Shown: positions 16,974 to 25,543 of the stretch, in pieces
Numbering within the stretch: position 1 is the first letter of the stretch
How the letters are laid out: every line of letters begins with the position of its first letter
Source: Salinicola avicenniae
Lineage (GTDB): Bacteria > Pseudomonadota > Gammaproteobacteria > Pseudomonadales > Halomonadaceae
Length of the DNA: 64,000 nt
Direction: 5' to 3'
NCBI RefSeq assembly: GCF_023736115.1
Contig: NZ_JAKQZC010000005.1
Span: 186,001 to 250,000, forward strand
Translations under genes and position numbers: made by a program
Notes under the pieces: generated by a model
What the model saw: only the letters and a program-made list of their open reading frames with translations
What the model was told of the DNA's origin: nothing
Databases searched by the model: none

Positions 16974-17852
16974 ATGTCCGTTATCAACACCAATATCACG
17001 TCGCTGATCGGTCAGAACAACCTGAACAAATCTCAGGATATGCTGGCTCAGGCTCAGGAGCGTCTCTCCTCCGGCCTGCGTATCAACAGTGCCAAGGATG
17101 ATGCTGCCGGTCAGGCCATCGCCAACAAGATGTCTGCACAGATCCGGGGGATGGACCAGGCAAGCCGTAATGCCAGCGACGGCATCTCTCTTGTCCAGAC
17201 CATGGAAGGCGGCCTCGATCAAGTCAACGACAACCTGCAGCGTATCCGGGAGCTGGCAGTCCAGGGCGCCAACGATACCAATACCGCCGAAGACCGCGCC
17301 GCCATCACCACCGAGATCAACGAGCGTCTGGCTGAGATCGAGCGCGTTGCCGGTAGTAACAATTTCAACGGCACCGAACTACTCAACGCCAGTGGTAGCC
17401 TGAGCATACAGATTGGCTCCAACACCGAGTCCGAAGATGTCATCACAGTCGATACCGTAGACTCGACGGTTTCTGGGCTCGGCCTGGAGGCTGCAACGTC
17501 GGGTGGCACTGCCGCAGCGGTAGCGGGCGGTGAGTTCATTGTCGCCGACGCTTCAGGTGGCGCGACTCACACCGAGTTCCAGAACCTCATCGACGGCATC
17601 GATGCCGCTACGGAAAAGCTCGATACCAACCGCGCTACTCTGGGCGCAACCCTGAACCGTTTTGACTCGGTAATCGATAACCTGTCCACCACCTCGACCA
17701 ACCTGTCTGAAGCGCGTTCGCGAATAGAAGATGCGGACTACGCCAAAGAGGTCTCCAACATGACGCGTGCCAATATTCTCCAGCAGGCCGGTACCTCCAT
17801 GCTGGCCCAGGCCAACCAGACGCCTCAGTCGGTTCTCTCCCTGCTACAGTAA
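16974..17852 (+). CDS. fliC: flagellin 3
   Basis: Filament subunit of 292 residues, the longest of the three because its variable centre (near residues 150-225, with runs of Gly, Ala and Thr) is larger. Leader and first 145 or so codons are essentially the same DNA as flagellin 2. The sequences diverge abruptly near 17405 and remain different to the stop, where synonymous changes separate this copy from both others. Own promoter and terminator. The arrangement indicates a tandem duplication of a promoter-gene-terminator unit. Confidence 0.97.
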   Translation: MSVINTNITSLIGQNNLNKSQDMLAQAQERLSSGLRINSAKDDAAGQAIANKMSAQIRGMDQASRNASDGISLVQTMEGGLDQVNDNLQRIRELAVQGANDTNTAEDRAAITTEINERLAEIERVAGSNNFNGTELLNASGSLSIQIGSNTESEDVITVDTVDSTVSGLGLEAATSGGTAAAVAGGEFIVADASGGATHTEFQNLIDGIDAATEKLDTNRATLGATLNRFDSVIDNLSTTSTNLSEARSRIEDADYAKEVSNMTRANILQQAGTSMLAQANQTPQSVLSLLQ

Positions 17853-17884
17853 TATCGCTAGCGCATCACACATTGTGTAACGAC

Positions 17885-17905
17885 GGGGCTGAAGGCCCCG
17901 TTTTT
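17885..17905 (+). terminator. Rho-independent terminator of flagellin 3
   Basis: GGGGC (17885-17889), five-base loop, GCCCC (17895-17899), then GTTTTT. Shorter stem than the two upstream copies but the same position relative to the stop codon. Confidence 0.82.
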
Positions 17906-18009
17906 CGTTCTGAGCCATCGACCCCGTACCCGTTCTTCCCCACGAAATTTGGCCTGGTCAAAGAAGGCGAGCGTCGTTTTGACAGCGCCTTCCTGAATAC
18001 TGTTTACAT

Positions 18010-18027
18010 AAGAATTGGCCGATTCTT
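18010..18027. promoter_or_regulatory. 18-base imperfect palindrome upstream of the large transferase gene
   Basis: AAGAAT (18010-18015) and ATTCTT (18022-18027) flank TGGCCG, a near-perfect palindrome about 95 bases before the transferase start. A TTGACA at 17979-17984 with a weak TTTACA-like -10 18 bases later partly overlaps it. Together they could be a promoter with an operator. This is inference from symmetry and position only. Confidence 0.3.
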
Positions 18028-18120
18028 CGAATACCCCACGAAATACGGTCAGACTCTCTCATTTGGCTATGGTGAAGCACAGTAGGCTAGGCACATTACC
18101 CTTTGTCCGCGAGTCGCCCC

Positions 18121-21100
18121 ATGGCCAAGAAAAAGCCCCCCCACACCACCAATGAGCAACGCCGACCACGGTTACTGTGGGCAAACCCCTTCTGCCTGCT
18201 GGATACATCGAGTGGCGCCAGTATGACTGTGCGCCAGATGCTAATGCAGTTAGTCGCGAGCGGGTATGAGGTCCAAGTGCTGGGAGCCACCGTCTTCGAC
18301 AACCCCAAGGGCATGGCCGTGCTAGAGGAGCAGTTTCCTGACCTCGATGACCATCTACATCAGATTGTAGAAGCAGTTGATGGGCCTCTGACGCATCAAC
18401 TGCTCGTAAGCTATAGCCATAATCGAAACCACTTCACGACGCACGAGGAAGGACTCTGGTACAGCCAATACCTTTATCTGCTGGACTCCTATAAACCCGA
18501 TGTGGTGTGGTTCTACGGTGGCCAGACCGTCGACATGTTGATTGCCGATGAAGCGCGCGATCGCGGTATTCCGGTAGCTTTTTATCTGGCGAATGGCAAT
18601 TACAAGTCATCTCGCTGGTGCCGTGATGTCGATTTGATCATAACCGACAGTCAAGCCACGGCAGATATGTATCGTCGGGAAGTGGGGTTTGTTGCGAAGC
18701 CAGTGGGAAAATTCATCGCCACGGAACGCTTCATCGCTGCGGAGCACGAGCGCAAGCGGCTGCTTTTCGTGAACCCAAGTTGGCAGAAAGGCGCTAGCGT
18801 GTTTGTGCAGCTAGCCGAGAAACTCGAGCGCGAGCGCCCCGATATCGACCTCGAAGTCGTGGAAGCACGTGCCGACTGGTCGGCGGTGTTACGTGAGACC
18901 ACCCGTCGTATGGGCCAGCAGCGCAGTAGCCTGAGCAACGTGACAGTAACGGCTAACACGAGCGACATGAAGGAACCCTACAGCCGCGCACGTATATTGG
19001 TAGCACCCAGCCTCTGGTGGGAGAGCTCCGGACGGGTACTCGCTGAGGCCATGCTCAATGGCATACCTGCGCTGATTACCAATCGCGGCGGCATGCCTGA
19101 GATGGTTGGAGACGCAGGTATCGCCCTTGACTTCCCTGAACAATCTTACGAAGAACCTTACCAATACCTCCTCAGTGAGCAAGAGCTTCAACCACTATTC
19201 GACGCGGCAGTGTCTTTCTTCGACGATGACGCGCTTTATCAGGAGTACGTGACGCGAGCCTTCAGCATTGGGGAACAGAAACATCATATCAATCACGCCA
19301 CTGAAAGATTGCTCAATGCCATGGCGCCCTTGGTCGGGGCGCGCGCGGGTAATAAAGACTTCTCAATCAGCCAGAAGAAACGTCACCGACAGCGCCTTTC
19401 GGGTCGAGCCATTAAACCTGAGCTGAAAGTGGATCGCTCGCTAGAGCAATTGATCAGGGATAGAACCTCAAACCGGCTGAGTGCTAATAGCCAAGCCTCC
19501 AGACTTCACCTGACAGATGATTTTACCTGGCAACTGAAGGGAAAAATCATCGTACTCGATAACCGTGCCAGCTTGATCAAGAGCGGCCTGGCTAACCAGA
19601 TGGCAGAGACAGGAGCCTTCGGTATCGTGGCCTTCGATCCGGCCAGCGAGGTCAAAGAGCCTAAGCAGTACGAAGGTAGCGACACCATTCAGCTATTTCA
19701 GCATGCGCTATTGGGCGACGGCCACCCAACCACCCTTCATGCCTGCGTGTCTCCCGAGATGACCAGCACACTGGCGCCCCTGCCCGCCGACAAACTACCT
19801 GAGCGTCATCACCTAAACCTTCAAAAAATCGCCGAACTACCGATTACGTCGGTCGCGCTGGACAGCATCACGGGGTTGGAAAGTCTTGACTGGCTCATTT
19901 TGGATGAGCTAAGCGATGCAATGGCTGTACTGGAAAACGGTAAGCAGTATCTTGAGAAGACGCTGTTGATTCAGGCGCGCGTGCCGTTTCAACTGACTCA
20001 CGACAAACAACCTAGTCTCGCCGAGCTGCAGCACTGGGCTGGCCGCAACGGGTTCCGATTCTACCGTTTTCACGATATCAGGCATTATAGTCATTTACCG
20101 GAGAAGCTGAATGCATACTCGCCCTGCGCTAGCGAGCAAGAGAGTGCCGACATTCTCTTTTTGCCAAGCCCGGAACGTATGGCAACATTCGCGGACAAGG
20201 AGAAGGTAAAGCTGGCTTTCGTCTTAAGCTCCGTGTTTGCCGCGCATGATATGGCATTCGAGCTGCTGACAGATGTGAGTCATGAGAAAGCGATAGAGTT
20301 TCTCGAGGGGCAGTGCTACTTGCCAAAACCGACAAACAAAAGTCGCCACGCCACTGCCAAAGGCATCAATGAGTTAAAGAATAAAATAGAAAATGCGCCA
20401 CTGTCAGCAATCAAAAGCAGTCATCCTCTGCCGGGCGATCTGGTGGTGTCATTAACCTCACATACAAAGAGATTTGAAAACCTTCATTTGACCTTACGCA
20501 GTCTATTGCTTCAGAAGGTGAAGCCGGACTCTTTGATTCTCTGGATAGCAGAAGAAGAGAAAGCAGAGCTTCCTTCAGGTGTGTGGGAGCTAAGAAATTA
20601 CGGTTTAGAAATTCGTTTTTGCGAAAATATTCACTCATACAAGAAAATCATCCCAACGCTAAAAGCGCGACCTAATAGCTTTGTCGTGACGGCTGACGAT
20701 GACGTTTACTACTCACCCGAATGGCTTAAATCACTCCTTGACTCCTGGGATGGGGACAGAAAGTCGGTTATCGCGCACAGGGCGCACAAAATTATTCTAG
20801 ATAAGCGCGGCAGACCATCACCCTATCGCCAGTGGCAGTGGGAAGTCAGTAAAAACGAGGAAGTCGAGGGCTTGACTTTTCCGACCGGCTGCGGCGGTGT
20901 TTTATACCCACCAGGAGTTTTCCATCCTGACGTTACTGACATTGAAAAATTCATGGAGCTATCTCCAGGCACCGATGATATATGGCTATACTGGATGGCG
21001 TCTCTAAACGGTAGTAAAGTCAGGAGTTCAGGAAAAGGCTTCGACATTATCGAATGGCCCAACCTCAATACTTCGAGCTTGTGGGTCGAAAACATTGAGA

Positions 21101-21789
21101 ATGGTAGAAACGATAGAAATATTAGCAAGCTCATAGGCTTCTATGGAATGCCATGGCTCCATCAAAAACAGGGTCGCAATCCGTCCTCTTTTTCAGTAGG
21201 AAAATATTGGGAACAACGTTATCAACGTGGCGGGAACTCTGGTGCAGGCTCCTACGGTCGGTTAGCCATGTTCAAGGCGGAGATAATCAACGGCTTCCTT
21301 AAAGAGAACCAGGTTGGCGATGCGATCGAATTTGGCTGTGGAGATGGGAACCAGCTTTCGCTCATTAGCTACGCCTCTTATACCGGCGTAGACATTTCAC
21401 CAAAAGCAGTTGAAAAATGCAGGCAAAAATTTGAGTTTGACCGCTCAAAGAGCTTTATGACTCTAGACCATTTTGATAAGCACCCCCTATCCGCCGACCT
21501 CACTTTGTCACTGGATGTCATATACCACTTGATAGATGAAAAGATCTACCATGAATATATGGAAAGGTTGCTTTCATCATCGAAAAGATTTTGCATCATA
21601 TACTCTGCCAACGAGAACAAAAACACACTAGACGCGCATGTGAAAAAACGCAGATTTACTGACTGGATTGAAAAACATGCTCCTGATTGGGTGCTTTTTA
21701 AATTCATCCCCAATCGCTACCCCATGACATCGACAAGCGACCCTAATAACACATCGTTTGCAGACTTCTATATCTTTAAAAGACGGTAG
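18121..21789 (+). CDS. multidomain glycosyltransferase/methyltransferase, candidate flagellin-glycosylation enzyme
   Basis: A 1222-residue protein with four parts. Residues 14-400 are a GT4 (GT-B) glycosyltransferase: RLLWANPFCLLDTSSGASM, RLLFVNPSWQKGASVF and the nucleotide-sugar region ESSGRVLAEAMLNGIPALIT. About 410-735 is a helical region I recognise only as FkbM-like filler. About 765-1010 is a GT-A-like domain (VVSLTSHTKRFENL near 771; ADDDVYY near 858 as the metal/substrate site). About 1025-1220 is a SAM methyltransferase (AIEFGCGDGNQ near 1069, GVDISPKAVEKC). Codon use turns AT-rich from about 20340. The ATG at 18121 is preferred over a TTG at 18103; neither has a good ribosome site. 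The role in flagellin modification is inferred from adjacency. Confidence 0.8.
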   Translation: MAKKKPPHTTNEQRRPRLLWANPFCLLDTSSGASMTVRQMLMQLVASGYEVQVLGATVFDNPKGMAVLEEQFPDLDDHLHQIVEAVDGPLTHQLLVSYSHNRNHFTTHEEGLWYSQYLYLLDSYKPDVVWFYGGQTVDMLIADEARDRGIPVAFYLANGNYKSSRWCRDVDLIITDSQATADMYRREVGFVAKPVGKFIATERFIAAEHERKRLLFVNPSWQKGASVFVQLAEKLERERPDIDLEVVEARADWSAVLRETTRRMGQQRSSLSNVTVTANTSDMKEPYSRARILVAPSLWWESSGRVLAEAMLNGIPALITNRGGMPEMVGDAGIALDFPEQSYEEPYQYLLSEQELQPLFDAAVSFFDDDALYQEYVTRAFSIGEQKHHINHATERLLNAMAPLVGARAGNKDFSISQKKRHRQRLSGRAIKPELKVDRSLEQLIRDRTSNRLSANSQASRLHLTDDFTWQLKGKIIVLDNRASLIKSGLANQMAETGAFGIVAFDPASEVKEPKQYEGSDTIQLFQHALLGDGHPTTLHACVSPEMTSTLAPLPADKLPERHHLNLQKIAELPITSVALDSITGLESLDWLILDELSDAMAVLENGKQYLEKTLLIQARVPFQLTHDKQPSLAELQHWAGRNGFRFYRFHDIRHYSHLPEKLNAYSPCASEQESADILFLPSPERMATFADKEKVKLAFVLSSVFAAHDMAFELLTDVSHEKAIEFLEGQCYLPKPTNKSRHATAKGINELKNKIENAPLSAIKSSHPLPGDLVVSLTSHTKRFENLHLTLRSLLLQKVKPDSLILWIAEEEKAELPSGVWELRNYGLEIRFCENIHSYKKIIPTLKARPNSFVVTADDDVYYSPEWLKSLLDSWDGDRKSVIAHRAHKIILDKRGRPSPYRQWQWEVSKNEEVEGLTFPTGCGGVLYPPGVFHPDVTDIEKFMELSPGTDDIWLYWMASLNGSKVRSSGKGFDIIEWPNLNTSSLWVENIENGRNDRNISKLIGFYGMPWLHQKQGRNPSSFSVGKYWEQRYQRGGNSGAGSYGRLAMFKAEIINGFLKENQVGDAIEFGCGDGNQLSLISYASYTGVDISPKAVEKCRQKFEFDRSKSFMTLDHFDKHPLSADLTLSLDVIYHLIDEKIYHEYMERLLSSSKRFCIIYSANENKNTLDAHVKKRRFTDWIEKHAPDWVLFKFIPNRYPMTSTSDPNNTSFADFYIFKRR

Positions 21790-21829
21790 CCCCGCCCGAT
21801 TTAAAAGGTCCCAGCCGCAGATTCTGGAT

Positions 21830-21860
21830 GCAACACCTGACCATTCCGGTAAGGTGTTGC
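21830..21860 (+). repeat. inverted repeat at the left end of the IS30 remnant
   Basis: GCAACACCT (21830-21838) pairs with AGGTGTTGC (21852-21860), and ACC/GGT inside extend the stem past one mismatch. It overlaps the inner edge of the left terminal repeat and precedes the transposase reading frame. It could attenuate read-through from the upstream gene into the transposase, or be part of the element's end. No T-run follows, so it is not called a terminator. Confidence 0.5.
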
Positions 21861-21861
21861 C

Positions 21862-22509
21862 CCATGTTTACGTCGAACTCAGCATTGAAGAGCGTGCCAC
21901 CCTTCAGGTTAGCCGAGCCCAAGGCATGAACATCCGGCAAGTCGTCGCCGTCATGGAGCGTTCCCCTCGACGATATGTCGCGAGTTTCAGCGTAATCAGA
22001 AGCCGGCGGCGCGCTATTGTGCACGACATGCTCAGCAGATGCGTCAGCAACGGCGAGAGGTCTACCGCCCCGATAATAAGCTGCTTCCGGGCAGCGAGCG
22101 TTTTGAACTCATCACTTACCTGCTGCGGCAACGGTTGTCACCCGAACAGATAACCGGCAGGCTCAAGACCATGGATATAACCAACCTCAAAAAGGCTTAC
22201 GTCTGTCGCGAGACGATCTACGACGCGACAGCCACGTCGGCCGTTCAAGGGTTTAGTGCCGCCTTGAGTCGTATGCCGATGACGGCGCGGAAAACGCTGA
22301 CCTACGATCGAGGCCGCGAGATGGCCCGACACGCACAGATCACCCAGAATACTGGCTATCCTAAAGGCACTGATCTGTCAGTAGTGATGCAGGATGAATT
22401 GGATGCCATCGCCTATGAGCTCAACATACGGCCACGGAAGCGGTTCGACTTCAAAAATCCGATCGAGATGATGGTGAAACATCAGAGCTCTCCAGAATCA
22501 ATTCAGTAA
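21862..22509 (+). pseudogene. IS30-family transposase, frameshifted and internally deleted
   Basis: The first part reads YVELSIEERATLQVSRAQG and MNIRQVVAVMERSP, the IS30 N-terminal helix-turn-helix. Near 21968 the frame shifts: the other frame continues STICREFQRNQKPAARYC and then joins the frame running to 22509 (RQRLSPEQITGRLK). Two in-frame gaps follow. After CRETIY the sequence jumps to ATSAVQGFSAALSRMP, losing much of the catalytic domain. After HAQITQNTG it jumps to YPKGTDLSVVMQDELDAIAY, losing the stretch before the final Glu region. The C-terminal LNIRPRKRFDFKNPIEMM is intact. No active transposase can be made. Confidence 0.85.
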
Positions 22510-22531
22510 CCAATTGCACTCAGAACCTGCG

Positions 22532-22851
22532 TCCGCCTTGCAATACGTTTATCAAATCCTAACTCCAGTCTGCAATGGAGAAAACACACCGGCTTATCAA
22601 CTCATATGCCAATGAGTTTGGATTCATCAAGAGAGCCCATACCACGTCCAGTATATAACGCCTAGCTTCGCACCATTGTCGTGGCACGCGACCTGATTGA
22701 GAAATTTCGCCGAAGGTCGAGGACTGGGTGGTAGACTCATCCCGCAAAGAGGCAACGGGCAACCCCTCGGCATACGTTCGTAGGACCTCTATTCCATGCA
22801 CGGGAAATCCATTCTTTCAATAGTTCATATCCTTCTCCACCCCAGCGCGGT
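22532..22851. other. region between the IS30 remnant and flaG without a recognisable gene
   Basis: An 80-codon minus-strand frame with a GTG start (22801-22559) is open but resembles no family I know and has no clear ribosome site. The stretch is less GC-rich than its surroundings and may be debris from the same insertion or deletion history as the adjacent IS remnant. Confidence 0.35.
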
Positions 22852-22878
22852 TAAAGTCTTTTCTTATCCAGCCGATAG
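22852..22878 (+). promoter_or_regulatory. sigma-28 promoter of flaG
   Basis: TAAAGTCT (22852-22859), 11 bases, GCCGATAG (22871-22878); seven of eight positions match consensus in each box. It lies 58 bases before the flaG start and indicates that flaG is a separate late transcript, not part of the flagellin or fliD units. Confidence 0.87.
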
Positions 22879-22936
22879 TTAGTTCAAACCTCATAACTCC
22901 CCGAAACAGCCGCTTCTTCGATCTTGGGATACCCAT

Positions 22937-23305
22937 ATGTCCGGTTCAACGAGTCATATTGTCGTCACCCCGTCTCTCACACCATCCCCCGCCCAACAGC
23001 GCCTGGAACAAATGCTCAGAGATAGTGGCCTACCGCCTGTCGAGCAGCTGATGGCGATAGAGGCGCCGGTCCCCTTCGATCCCATCATGAGCGGCCCGCT
23101 CGGCGATCAAGTCACCGTGATGAATGACGTGATGCGCCAGTACGGTCTGCGTTTCGAGTTAAGCGAGTTCGACAGCCGCGTGATTACGCAGGTCATCGAT
23201 CGTGAGACCGGTGATGTCGTTCGCCAGATTCCCGCCGAAGAGATGCTGACCATTGCACAGGCCTTCGCAGAAAACCAAGGTCGGCTGCTCGACGACTCGG
23301 CCTGA
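22937..23305 (+). CDS. flaG: FlaG family protein
   Basis: FlaG proteins are small late flagellar proteins, usually beside flagellin and fliD, reported to influence filament length. This one has 122 residues. A Ser/Pro-rich N-terminal half with no clear fold precedes the diagnostic C-terminal domain: LRFELSEFDSRVITQVIDR, then ETGDVVRQIPAEEMLTIAQA. The ATG is preceded by a weak purine stretch (TTGGGATA). Here it is separated from the flagellins by the large transferase gene and an IS remnant, and is about 36 kb from fliD, but keeps its own sigma-28 promoter. Confidence 0.92.
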   Translation: MSGSTSHIVVTPSLTPSPAQQRLEQMLRDSGLPPVEQLMAIEAPVPFDPIMSGPLGDQVTVMNDVMRQYGLRFELSEFDSRVITQVIDRETGDVVRQIPAEEMLTIAQAFAENQGRLLDDSA

Positions 23306-23632
23306 ACCGCCTATTGCCCGAGTTTCTCATCGCGGGCGATTTCACTGCAGGATGTCGGTGATGGAGGTCCGGTTATACCGCGCATCCACTGGTGTCGATG
23401 AGTCACGGGGCCGTTGGTCGCCTATCAACAACCTCACGATCAAGGCCGCCCAAGCCCTGACCAACACACGTGGCTCCCCTCTTGTCTCGGCACCGCCTGG
23501 GACTGACATTCCGACACGCTGACATCCCGCCAGGCTGACGTGTCCACCGAACTCGACTTGCGCCACCCGCGCATCAAGCGCACCATTTAGCACTTTTGAT
23601 GATAAGTTTATGAACAAGAGTCGAGTCTCGCG
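23306..23632. other. flaG-sulP intergenic region
   Basis: No gene is supported. A short direct repeat, CTGACATTCCG and CTGACATCCCG with a further CTGACGTGTCC, lies at about 23502-23541. No clear terminator for flaG is seen. The sulP promoter should lie in the AT-richer stretch at 23580-23630. Confidence 0.35.
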
Positions 23633-25450
23633 ATGAGCCTGTGGCGCTGGAAATCGAGCGACGATCCCCGAGAGCAGATTCATTTTCGTGCCCGTCTGGC
23701 GCGTTACTTTCCCATCAGCGGCTGGTTGCCATACTACAACCGACATTTGCTGAGCGACGATCTGGTCGCCGCGATAATCGTCACGCTGATGGTGATTCCT
23801 CAGGCTCTAGCCTATGCGATCCTGGCCGGCCTGCCGGCAATCACAGGTCTCTATGCCAGCATGCTACCGTTACTGGCCTATACGGTCTTCGGCACCAGTC
23901 GAACGCTGGCCGTGGGGCCGATGGCGATCGTTTCCTTGATGACGGCCGCTGCTCTGTCACCGCTCTATGCCGCCGGCACGCCCTCCTATAGCCAGGCGGC
24001 AGCGACGCTGGCGATGCTGTCCGGGTTGATCCTCGCGGTCATGGGACTGCTGCGATTGGGCTTCTTCGCCAACTTTCTCAGTCATCCGGTGGTCTCCGGC
24101 CTGCTGACGGCCTCCGGCATCCTGATCGCTGCCAGCCAGTTCGCCGGACTGCTCGGTATCGGCGGCTCCGGCTTCACATTGATCGATCAGCTCGGGCATC
24201 TGGTCACGCATCTGGACGCCCTTCACTGGCCGACGTTCGCGCTCGGTGCGTCGGCGCTCCTCTTTCTACTGTTGATGCGCCGTGCCGGCCAGGTGCTGCG
24301 GCGCCTCGGCCTGGGGCCCGGAGCAGCAACCTTCATCGTGCGTCTTGGCCCGGTCATCGCCGTGGCGACGACGACGCTGCTTTCCTGGTGGCTGGATCTT
24401 CCCGCAAAGGGGGTCAACGTCGTCGGCGACATCCCCGCGCACCTGCCTCCCTTGGCCCTCCCCTCGTTCGATCCGTCGTTGCTGCGCGACCTGCTGCTGC
24501 CAGCCTTTCTGATCAGCGTCGTCGGCTTTATCGAATCGGTCTCCCTCGCCCAGATGCTGGCCGCCCGCCGGCGGGAACGTGTCGCCCCCGATCAGGAACT
24601 CGTCGGGCTCGGGACCGCCAATCTGGCCGCGGCCTTCTCGTCCGCCATGCCGGTCACGGGTAGCCTTTCGCGCACCGTGATCAATTTCGACGCTGGCGCC
24701 CGCACGCCCGCGGCGGGTGCCTTCGCGGCCGTCGGCGTGGCGCTGGTCATCCTTTTCCTCACCTCGCTGATCGCGTATCTACCGGTGGCTACACTAGCCG
24801 CCAGCATCATCGTCTCGGCGCTGACGCTGGTCGATCTGCCTGGCCTCCAACGTACCTGGCGCTATTCGCGCAGCGACTTCGCCGCGATGTGCATGACCAT
24901 CCTACTGACCTTCGTCGAAGGCGTAGAGGCCGGTGTCATGGCCGGGGTCGGCGTTTCTCTCGCGCTCTATCTCTATCGCACCAGCCGGCCGCACACGGCC
25001 GAGGTCGGCCGCCTGCCCGGCACCGAGCATTTCCGCAACGTGCAGCGCCACGATACCGAAGTCGACGGCGAGATCGCGCTGCTACGCATCGACGAAAGCC
25101 TCTATTTCGCCAATGCGCGCTATCTCGAGGACACGGTCTACGCGCTGCTCGCCGACCGCCCCTCGATGCAGCATATCGTGCTGATCTGTTCCGCGGTGAA
25201 TCTGATCGATGCCTCGGCGCTGGAGAGCCTGGAGGCGATCAACAATCGTCTGAAGGATTCCGGCATTACACTGCACTTGGCCGAAGTAAAAGGGCCGGTC
25301 ATGGATCGACTCAAGAAGAGCGATTTTCTGGAGCACCTGACCGGCGAATCCTATCTCAGCACCTATGCCGCCTGGACCGACCTGCGGCATCGGCTCCACG
25401 ACGAAAGCCTGGCCGAAGCGACGACAAGTACGCCGCCCCGCGAGTCCTGA
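23633..25450 (+). CDS. SulP family anion transporter with STAS domain
   Basis: SulP proteins are inner-membrane carriers for sulfate, bicarbonate or other anions; the substrate cannot be read from sequence. The 605-residue protein starts with a short cytoplasmic region and the conserved first-helix area (ISGWLPYYNRHLLSDDLVAA), followed by MVIPQALAYAILAGLPAITG, the SulP signature. About 12 membrane helices run to residue 440. A C-terminal STAS domain follows (VDGEIALLRIDESLYFANAR and HIVLICSAVNLIDASALESL), ending near 590. It is a single gene, convergent with the next, and the ribosome site before the ATG is weak. Confidence 0.92.
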   Translation: MSLWRWKSSDDPREQIHFRARLARYFPISGWLPYYNRHLLSDDLVAAIIVTLMVIPQALAYAILAGLPAITGLYASMLPLLAYTVFGTSRTLAVGPMAIVSLMTAAALSPLYAAGTPSYSQAAATLAMLSGLILAVMGLLRLGFFANFLSHPVVSGLLTASGILIAASQFAGLLGIGGSGFTLIDQLGHLVTHLDALHWPTFALGASALLFLLLMRRAGQVLRRLGLGPGAATFIVRLGPVIAVATTTLLSWWLDLPAKGVNVVGDIPAHLPPLALPSFDPSLLRDLLLPAFLISVVGFIESVSLAQMLAARRRERVAPDQELVGLGTANLAAAFSSAMPVTGSLSRTVINFDAGARTPAAGAFAAVGVALVILFLTSLIAYLPVATLAASIIVSALTLVDLPGLQRTWRYSRSDFAAMCMTILLTFVEGVEAGVMAGVGVSLALYLYRTSRPHTAEVGRLPGTEHFRNVQRHDTEVDGEIALLRIDESLYFANARYLEDTVYALLADRPSMQHIVLICSAVNLIDASALESLEAINNRLKDSGITLHLAEVKGPVMDRLKKSDFLEHLTGESYLSTYAAWTDLRHRLHDESLAEATTSTPPRES

Positions 25451-25494
25451 AGCCTCGTGCCATGTGCGTTACGCGAACCACTGGCTTACGAAAC

Positions 25495-25507
25495 CTCTAG
25501 CCTAGAG
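25495..25507. repeat. small inverted repeat between convergent sulP and AGE-family genes
   Basis: CTCTAG and CTAGAG separated by one base, in the 93-base gap between two convergent genes. Similar CCTAG-containing words recur to either side. The stem is short and there is no T-run, so a terminator role is only possible. Confidence 0.25.
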
Positions 25508-25543
25508 AACCTATGTCCTAGGAAACCACTGAGCAAGCGAGGG

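Larger units (their letters stand above)
21816..22531 (+). mobile_element. decayed IS30-family insertion sequence
   Basis: Terminal inverted repeats are visible: CGCAGATTCTGGATGCAA at 21816-21833 and its complement TTGCACTCAGAACCTGCG at 22514-22531, matching at 15 of 18 positions. They flank a broken IS30-type transposase. At about 716 bases the element is much shorter than the usual 1.0-1.1 kb, in line with internal deletions. Its left end lies 27 bases after the large transferase gene, which is intact. Exact outer ends and a target duplication cannot be fixed by eye. Confidence 0.75.

Noticed and set aside
17873-18085. 70-codon frame after flagellin 3
   Set aside because: It contains the flagellin 3 terminator and has no recognisable sequence; best taken as non-coding.
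22559-22801. 80-codon minus-strand frame with GTG start
   Set aside because: No ribosome site or known family. It might be a relic, but evidence is too thin to call.
22861-23305. flaG as distal gene of the flagellin transcript
   Set aside because: It has its own near-consensus sigma-28 promoter and is separated from the flagellins by a terminator, a 3.7-kb gene and an IS remnant.
23502-23541. Short CTGACAT-type repeats after flaG as a CRISPR-like or REP element
   Set aside because: Only two close copies plus one degenerate one, with irregular spacing; reported only as part of the intergenic description.
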